42,563 nt of DNA. It comes from a virus. The notes below the pieces were generated by a model. It saw only the letters and a list, made by a program, of their open reading frames with translations. It had not been told where the DNA came from and made no database searches. Shown piece after piece: positions 38,470 to 42,563 of this stretch (positions are counted from its first letter, which is position 1; the number at the start of each line of letters is the position of its first letter). The stretch lies in the IMG/VR virus record IMGVR_UViG_3300046002_004973, positions 1 through 42,563 of that record. The stretch is one strand, 5' to 3'. The translations under genes and the position numbers were made by a program.

Positions 38470-40433
38470 ATAATAACACGTTACAAAAAATCAACTCTGA
38501 AATAAGAAGGCAGTTAAAATTTAAGGTGTTAAACTATGGCGAAAGTCATAAAGTAATAACTGAAAATACTGGTTTTAATTACCGATCAATTGAAAGTGAA
38601 ATCCCTTGCTCAGTCGATGACAATTACGACTTAGTTTTGTTTTTTGTTCGGGAAAACTCTACACCTGATGAAACTGAAGGTAGAGGGCTAAAACAGAAAC
38701 TAAGCAGGTCAGTAAATTATAAACTGGTTGCTAATTCCAAGTTAGCATCTAATGACTATAATTTGAACTATATTTTAAACAATATTAAAGAGGTTCAAAA
38801 AATTGGAACAACAGATAATAATTCAAGATCAATTGCGCAAACCTTTTTTGGCATTGATCAATTCGACTTTACAACGTATTTTTTGGCAATTGATTTTTCA
38901 ATAATGGAGTTAATGGATTGTAATAATAATTCTTGCAGTGCTGGGAATTGCAATTGTCCACCAGGGCCGCAAGGGCCAGAAGGACCAGAAGGACCAGAAG
39001 GACCAGAAGGACCAGAAGGACCAGAAGGACCGCAAGGGCCAAAAGGAGACCAAGGCGATAAGGGCGATAAGGGAGACCAAGGCGATAAGGGAGACCAAGG
39101 TGATAAGGGCGACAAAGGAGACCAAGGCGATAAGGGAGATCAAGGAGACCAAGGCGATAAGGGCGACAAAGGAGACCAAGGCGATCAAGGTCCAGAGGGT
39201 CCAGAGGGGCCGCAAGGTCCGGAAGGTCCACAAGGACCAGCAGGGGAAAATGGTGAATCTGCTAGTTTATATCTTTACAATGCGAGAACCACCGCAACAA
39301 GTGGAAACCCTACACCTGGAAGATTACTTTGGAACAATGCGACACAGGTAAGTTCGACTCAAATAAACATTTCACATCTTACAGATGATGGGATTGATAT
39401 TGATGTTTTTTTGGCTTTGATAATCGTTGGAACAACCATAATCATTCAAGACAAAAATCAAAGTGCCAATTTTCAGACTTGGGAAATTAATGCCCTTCCA
39501 ACTTTAATTACTGGCACAAATAACTATTGGCTTTTACCAGTTACCTTAGTTTCTTCTGGAGGTACCGGGACAACTAACTTTGCAAACAACCATAATTTGA
39601 TTGTTGCTTTGTTGCTGCAAGGTAATAAAGGCGACCAAGGCGATTCTGCTTACCAAGTAGCGGTGAATAATGGTTTTGTTGGAACTGAGGCGCAGTGGCT
39701 TTTATCTTTAGAAGGTGCAAATGGAACCAACGGAACCAACGGAACCAACGGAACCAACGGCACAAATGGAACCAATGGAAATACTATCCTTTACGGGTCA
39801 GTTGCGCCAACAACTGAGGGAGTAAATGGTGATTTTTTTATAAATACTGTTACCAATTTCATTTATGGTCCAAAGGCTAGCGGTGTTTGGCCTTCAGGTA
39901 TTTCTCTAGTTGGACCGCAAGGGCCGATTGGACCCCAAGGACCGACAGGAGCTTTTAGTCCTCTAGGGCTTAAATACTTCAAGAATACTACAACTGTTAC
40001 CCATACCGGTACGCTTGCAAATACTATTTTGGCTTCCATTTTAATTCCTGCCAATACCTTTGCGGAATCAAATTCATTTGAGGTGCTTATTAGAATGCAA
40101 ACGGCCGCTGCAGTTGTAGCTAATGTATTTATAAGGGGTTATTTTAATACCAGCAATTCCCTTAGTGGTGCTATTCTGTTTATGAATACGGCAATGCTTC
40201 CAGGTGCAATTATGTCATTAGGTCAGAGAAACGTAATTGTAAAATCCAGTTCTAGTACGATTGTTTTTTCAGTGGCTACAACTGTTCAATCAGACATCTC
40301 TACTAATGCCAGCGCACAGGCTAACTTAAATATTAATTGGGCAGTGGATCAATACTTAATAGTTGCGGTAACATTAGGGGCAGTCGGGCAAAGCATTAAC
40401 CATTTAGCGACATTAGTCACTCCAGTAGCATGA
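38466..40433 (+). CDS. Collagen-like fibre protein
   Basis: The 655-residue product has an N-terminal domain (1-150), a cysteine-rich neck ([14 protein letters not shown]), then 33 uninterrupted Gly-X-Y triplets (residues 167-265, DNA 38964-39260), mostly GPE, GPQ, GDK and GDQ. A beta-rich domain follows, then GNKGDQGDS, eight further triplets mostly [16 protein letters not shown], and a C-terminal beta domain. Collagen-like triple helices are common in phage fibres. The N-terminal domain would attach to the virion and the C-terminal part would bind the receptor. The N-terminal domain is duplicated alone at 40680-41144. Confidence 0.8.
   Translation: MNNNTLQKINSEIRRQLKFKVLNYGESHKVITENTGFNYRSIESEIPCSVDDNYDLVLFFVRENSTPDETEGRGLKQKLSRSVNYKLVANSKLASNDYNLNYILNNIKEVQKIGTTDNNSRSIAQTFFGIDQFDFTTYFLAIDFSIMELMDCNNNSCSAGNCNCPPGPQGPEGPEGPEGPEGPEGPEGPQGPKGDQGDKGDKGDQGDKGDQGDKGDKGDQGDKGDQGDQGDKGDKGDQGDQGPEGPEGPQGPEGPQGPAGENGESASLYLYNARTTATSGNPTPGRLLWNNATQVSSTQINISHLTDDGIDIDVFLALIIVGTTIIIQDKNQSANFQTWEINALPTLITGTNNYWLLPVTLVSSGGTGTTNFANNHNLIVALLLQGNKGDQGDSAYQVAVNNGFVGTEAQWLLSLEGANGTNGTNGTNGTNGTNGTNGNTILYGSVAPTTEGVNGDFFINTVTNFIYGPKASGVWPSGISLVGPQGPIGPQGPTGAFSPLGLKYFKNTTTVTHTGTLANTILASILIPANTFAESNSFEVLIRMQTAAAVVANVFIRGYFNTSNSLSGAILFMNTAMLPGAIMSLGQRNVIVKSSSSTIVFSVATTVQSDISTNASAQANLNINWAVDQYLIVAVTLGAVGQSINHLATLVTPVA
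38964..39260 (+). repeat. Tandem Gly-X-Y coding repeat
   Basis: 99 codons of Gly-X-Y with near-repeats at 9 and 18 bases, such as GGACCAGAA and AAGGGCGATAAG. Long antisense frames over it arise from the repeat. Prone to slippage and unequal recombination. Confidence 0.9.
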
Positions 40434-40660
40434 TAAATTTAATTTATAATTCAGAAATATTAACTTTTGAAAATGCCAATTACAGTATTATTGGCTATCA
40501 AAATATTGGTAATGAGGGGATTCATTTGTTCATTTTAAATGAAACCAACTCAATGGTCATTTATTTAAGTGTTGAAACTACAACCGTAAATGATGATACT
40601 TTTGAAACATTAAACGAACTACTGACTGCTTTAGGAAATCCAATTGAAATCCCAATTTAA
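40430..40660 (+). CDS. Small hypothetical protein
   Basis: The product has 76 residues starting [20 protein letters not shown], beta-rich with an acidic middle and a closing helix (TFETLNELLTALGNP). The ATG overlaps the fibre gene stop (ATGA at 40430-40433). It could be a fibre assembly chaperone or small virion protein. No family is recognised. Confidence 0.55.
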   Translation: MINLIYNSEILTFENANYSIIGYQNIGNEGIHLFILNETNSMVIYLSVETTTVNDDTFETLNELLTALGNPIEIPI

Positions 40661-40679
40661 TCTAGTAAAACATTTTAAA

Positions 40680-41144
40680 ATGAAAAACGGACCGCTTAAA
40701 AAGATATGTTCTGAAATCGAAAGACTTTTGAAAATCAAAGTTTTAAATTATGGGGAAAGTCATGAGGTTATAACAGAAAACCAAGGCTTTAATTTTAGAT
40801 CAATTGATTCAGAAAGACCTTGCTCAGTTGATGACAATTACGATTTAGTCATATTCTTTGTCAGGGAGAATTCAAGTCTTAACGATGACGAAGGAAGGGG
40901 CTTAAAACAAAAGCTTTCCAGAACTGTTAATTTCAAATTGATCGCCAATTCCAAAACGGCCTCAAATGATTACAACCTGAATTTTATCCTTAATAACATC
41001 AAAGAAGTTCAATTAGGCGATACCAGCAATGATGCTAAATCAATTGCACAAACTTACTTTGGAATAGATCAATTCAATTTTGAAACGTATTTCGTTACGA
41101 TTGATTTTTCTATTGTGGAATTGGTTGATTGTTTGGATTGTTAG
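40680..41144 (+). CDS. Collagen-free paralogue of the fibre N-terminal domain
   Basis: The 154-residue product aligns along its whole length with residues 1-150 of the 38466 protein (shared blocks [14 protein letters not shown], [34 protein letters not shown]). It stops after a final CLDC, where the fibre continues into its cysteine neck and collagen. I chose the ATG at 40680 over 40644 from this alignment. It may be a competing or capping subunit, or a second attachment module. Its 3' end overlaps the convergent Mom-like gene by 35 bases. Confidence 0.8.
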   Translation: MKNGPLKKICSEIERLLKIKVLNYGESHEVITENQGFNFRSIDSERPCSVDDNYDLVIFFVRENSSLNDDEGRGLKQKLSRTVNFKLIANSKTASNDYNLNFILNNIKEVQLGDTSNDAKSIAQTYFGIDQFNFETYFVTIDFSIVELVDCLDC

Positions 41145-41775
41145 CCTTTGGATATGGAAATATTTGATATTTCAATTTTCCTAAAAGTTCTTTTTTCCTT
41201 TTTTGGCTGCAATTAAAATAGATATATCGGTGTTTTCTAGGTCGTTCAACTAAGCTAAATTTATCTCCGTACTTTTCTCTTATTTCAATTGCAGTGTATT
41301 TATCTGCAATGGTTTGGCAGTGCTTATCTATTCCTTTAATAGTCCAATTTGTCCTTTTTGCAGAAAGCCCTGTATAAAGCCAATTTGTGGCCTGATAAAC
41401 AATTCCTAAATGGCCTTGCTGAATTTCTGCATAACTTACAATTATTTGCTTATCAACTTTTCCGATTGTATTCCCAATTAAATAGCTTTCTGTATTCTTT
41501 GGCGTTCCATCTTTTATCCAAAGTCTTGTAAGTTCAATTACATTTTCTTTTTCATCTAAACCACAAATTCCGCCCCGTAATGGTGCTGAAGATGGAGTTC
41601 CATAAATAACAACTCCAATGATATCTTTTGATTGTTTACAAAATAACCCAAAGGCAAAAGAACAAGGGGATTGCCTATGCAAATAATGGTTTTTAATAAC
41701 TATTTCCATTGCTAGTTTATAGCCTATTTTTTCAATATAATAAAGCTGCTTTGGACTTGTTTCTTTTAAATTCAT
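41110..41775 (-). CDS. Mom-like DNA adenine modification enzyme
   Basis: The 221-residue product has the features I know from Mom-family proteins (GNAT-like fold; Mu Mom makes carbamoylmethyladenine): NHYLH at 29-33, GVVIYGTPSS, ELTRLW at 81-86 and SYAEIQQGHLGIVYQATNW at 114-132, followed by LYTGLS. Modified phage DNA resists many restriction enzymes. The length (221) matches Mu Mom (about 240). The ATG lies 4 nt after a -7-like TAAACTTG, so the mRNA may be leaderless. Its 3' end overlaps the fibre paralogue. Confidence 0.75.
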   Translation of the reverse strand: MNLKETSPKQLYYIEKIGYKLAMEIVIKNHYLHRQSPCSFAFGLFCKQSKDIIGVVIYGTPSSAPLRGGICGLDEKENVIELTRLWIKDGTPKNTESYLIGNTIGKVDKQIIVSYAEIQQGHLGIVYQATNWLYTGLSAKRTNWTIKGIDKHCQTIADKYTAIEIREKYGDKFSLVERPRKHRYIYFNCSQKRKKELLGKLKYQIFPYPKANNPNNQPIPQ

Positions 41776-41779
41776 GTTG

Positions 41780-41787
41780 CAAGTTTA
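41780..41787 (-). promoter_or_regulatory. -7-like box 4 nt before the Mom-like ATG
   Basis: TAAACTTG on the minus strand (one mismatch to TAnnTTTG) ends 4 nt before the ATG at 41775. No TTG at -33 is evident. Confidence 0.4.
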
Positions 41788-41848
41788 GCAAATAAAAACC
41801 AATATTTTAAATATTTCTTTTTTCCGTACTTTTACAAAAAATATTAAA

Positions 41849-42563
41849 ATGAATCCTCTTTTAGATTACGTTGGAATTCGAAGCTGTGGTGTAACTCCTG
41901 AATCTGGAATATTTATAAACCAGTTCCCGGGAATGAGTACGGAGTTGATGGACAAAATAGCCAGTCAGGATCAAATCACTTTTAAGCAAGTTTGGAACGA
42001 CATACAAGAATCTGCTTACCTCCGATTTAAAACAGTTGTTCAGGATGCTTTGGTAAAATCAGGATCCGCAAGGTTTGATCAGGTTCTTTACCAGACACAA
42101 AAACCTTTTGTGCAACAATGGGCAGAAATAGAAGGCCAACCTGCTGAGGAAATTTATAGAGGCTGTATTGCTTCAATTGCCGGATCTCGCTATTTGGGCT
42201 TAAAAATCAAAAACATTTTGGTTTATAATTCTGGTGAAAGCGATGTTCCTTATGTCGATATTCGATTGGTTCAAACTCAGGATGGTAAAATCTTAAAACA
42301 ATTGACCGAAACAATTAAACCTGGAATGAATCGGATTTCAATAAACGAAACCTTTTTTTCTGAATTTGATAAAATCAATATTGCCTTATTGGTTGATTGC
42401 ACCAATTTACCAACTTTAAATGGTTCATTTATGGATTATGGCTTTTTTGGATTTGGTGATTTAATGGACTTTTGCCCAGGTCAGTTTTCCAATTGGGTTT
42501 TGTCTGGTTATTCAATATTTCCATTAACCGCACCATTAAATTACGTTAAAGGAAACGGTTGGA
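41849..42563 (+). CDS. Virion-type protein, N-terminal part (continues at 3-458)
   Basis: The frame starts at ATG 41849 (MNPLLDYVGIRSCGVTPESG) and runs off the right end; with 130-458 of the left end it gives 347 residues. It begins about 75 bases after the Mom-like gene start in the opposite direction, a divergent spacer with a weak -7-like TACTTTTA. Blocks seen are FKQVWNDIQESAYLRFKTVV, AGSRYLGLKIKNILVYN and INIALLVDC. This type of protein occurs near structural genes of Bacteroidetes phages; role unknown, no enzyme motif. Confidence 0.75.
   Translation, partial: MNPLLDYVGIRSCGVTPESGIFINQFPGMSTELMDKIASQDQITFKQVWNDIQESAYLRFKTVVQDALVKSGSARFDQVLYQTQKPFVQQWAEIEGQPAEEIYRGCIASIAGSRYLGLKIKNILVYNSGESDVPYVDIRLVQTQDGKILKQLTETIKPGMNRISINETFFSEFDKINIALLVDCTNLPTLNGSFMDYGFFGFGDLMDFCPGQFSNWVLSGYSIFPLTAPLNYVKGNGW
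42438..42563. repeat. Terminal direct repeat, right copy
   Basis: Identical to 4-129. See the left copy. Removing one copy gives a unit of about 42,434 bp. Confidence 0.9.

Noticed and set aside
38964-39260. CRISPR-like periodic repeats
   Set aside because: The period is 9 or 18 bases, with no spacers, and it codes for collagen triplets in the frame of the fibre gene. No cas genes are present.
38858-39351. Long antisense and shifted frames with runs of Leu, Trp, Arg or Ser over the collagen repeat
   Set aside because: They arise from the tandem Gly-X-Y codons read in other frames. Low-complexity products with no start context.
38466-41144. Diversity-generating retroelement (duplicated fibre domain)
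   Set aside because: No reverse transcriptase gene is present, and differences between copies are spread over all bases rather than at adenines.

Overview
The window is an essentially complete genome of a tailed double-stranded DNA phage (siphovirus-like) that most likely infects a Bacteroidetes host. The two ends carry the same 126 bp (4-129 = 42438-42563) and one reading frame runs across the join, so the molecule is circular or circularly permuted, with a unit of about 42,434 bp. The host call rests on four things: AT-rich DNA; almost no Shine-Dalgarno sites but A-rich leaders before many ATGs; about ten promoters fitting the Bacteroidetes pattern TTG - 19 to 21 nt - TAnnTTTG; and protein families typical of Flavobacterium/Sphingobacterium-type phages. 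I found no integrase, recognisable repressor or tRNA, so nothing here argues for lysogeny.

Layout. 3-458: end of the virion-type gene that begins at 41849. 555-3271 (minus): surface- or DNA-modification cassette with two SAM methyltransferases and two glycosyltransferases. 3362-7302 (minus): replication module with a DnaB-type helicase, a replisome organiser-like protein, a VRR-NUC nuclease and small genes, preceded by a compact structured RNA element at 5947-6076. 7362-9781 (plus): two small genes, then RecT annealase and a RecE/lambda-exo-like nuclease. 9892-30284 (minus): one long morphogenesis block read from small and large terminase through small genes, a frameshifted tail-chaperone pair and the tape measure, then tail and virion proteins (including a lipoprotein metzincin protease), then portal, a family 25 glycosyltransferase, scaffold and capsid. 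The tail genes therefore lie between terminase and portal/capsid, which is not the usual order. 30372-31050 (minus): small regulator-like genes separated by a repeated hairpin cassette. 31230-32457 (plus): lysis cassette (M15 peptidase, holin-like proteins, lipoprotein). 32791-33660 (plus): MuF-like head protein. 33719-37932 (minus): ParB/IbrB-like protein, PAPS-reductase/IbrA-like protein, a glycosyltransferase and small genes. 38005-41144 (plus): neck-like protein, a collagen-like fibre protein, and a collagen-free paralogue of its N-terminal domain. 41110-41775 (minus): Mom-like DNA modification enzyme. 41849 to the end: virion-type protein continuing at the window start.

How it works together. 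RecT and the exonuclease, with DnaB and the organiser protein, support replication and recombination. Terminase, portal, scaffold, capsid, MuF, tape measure and tail proteins build a siphovirus particle. The M15 enzyme, holin-like proteins and lipoprotein lyse the cell. Mom-like and IbrA/IbrB-like proteins plus four glycosyltransferases and two methyltransferases suggest substantial investment in modifying DNA or surface structures.

Most notable: the pseudoknotted RNA element before the replication operon; six genes whose ATG lies exactly 4 nt after the -7 promoter box, implying leaderless mRNAs; the lipoprotein metalloprotease in the virion operon; the Mom-like enzyme; a DnaJ-type zinc finger inside the portal; and the overlapping divergent promoters at 7307-7340.
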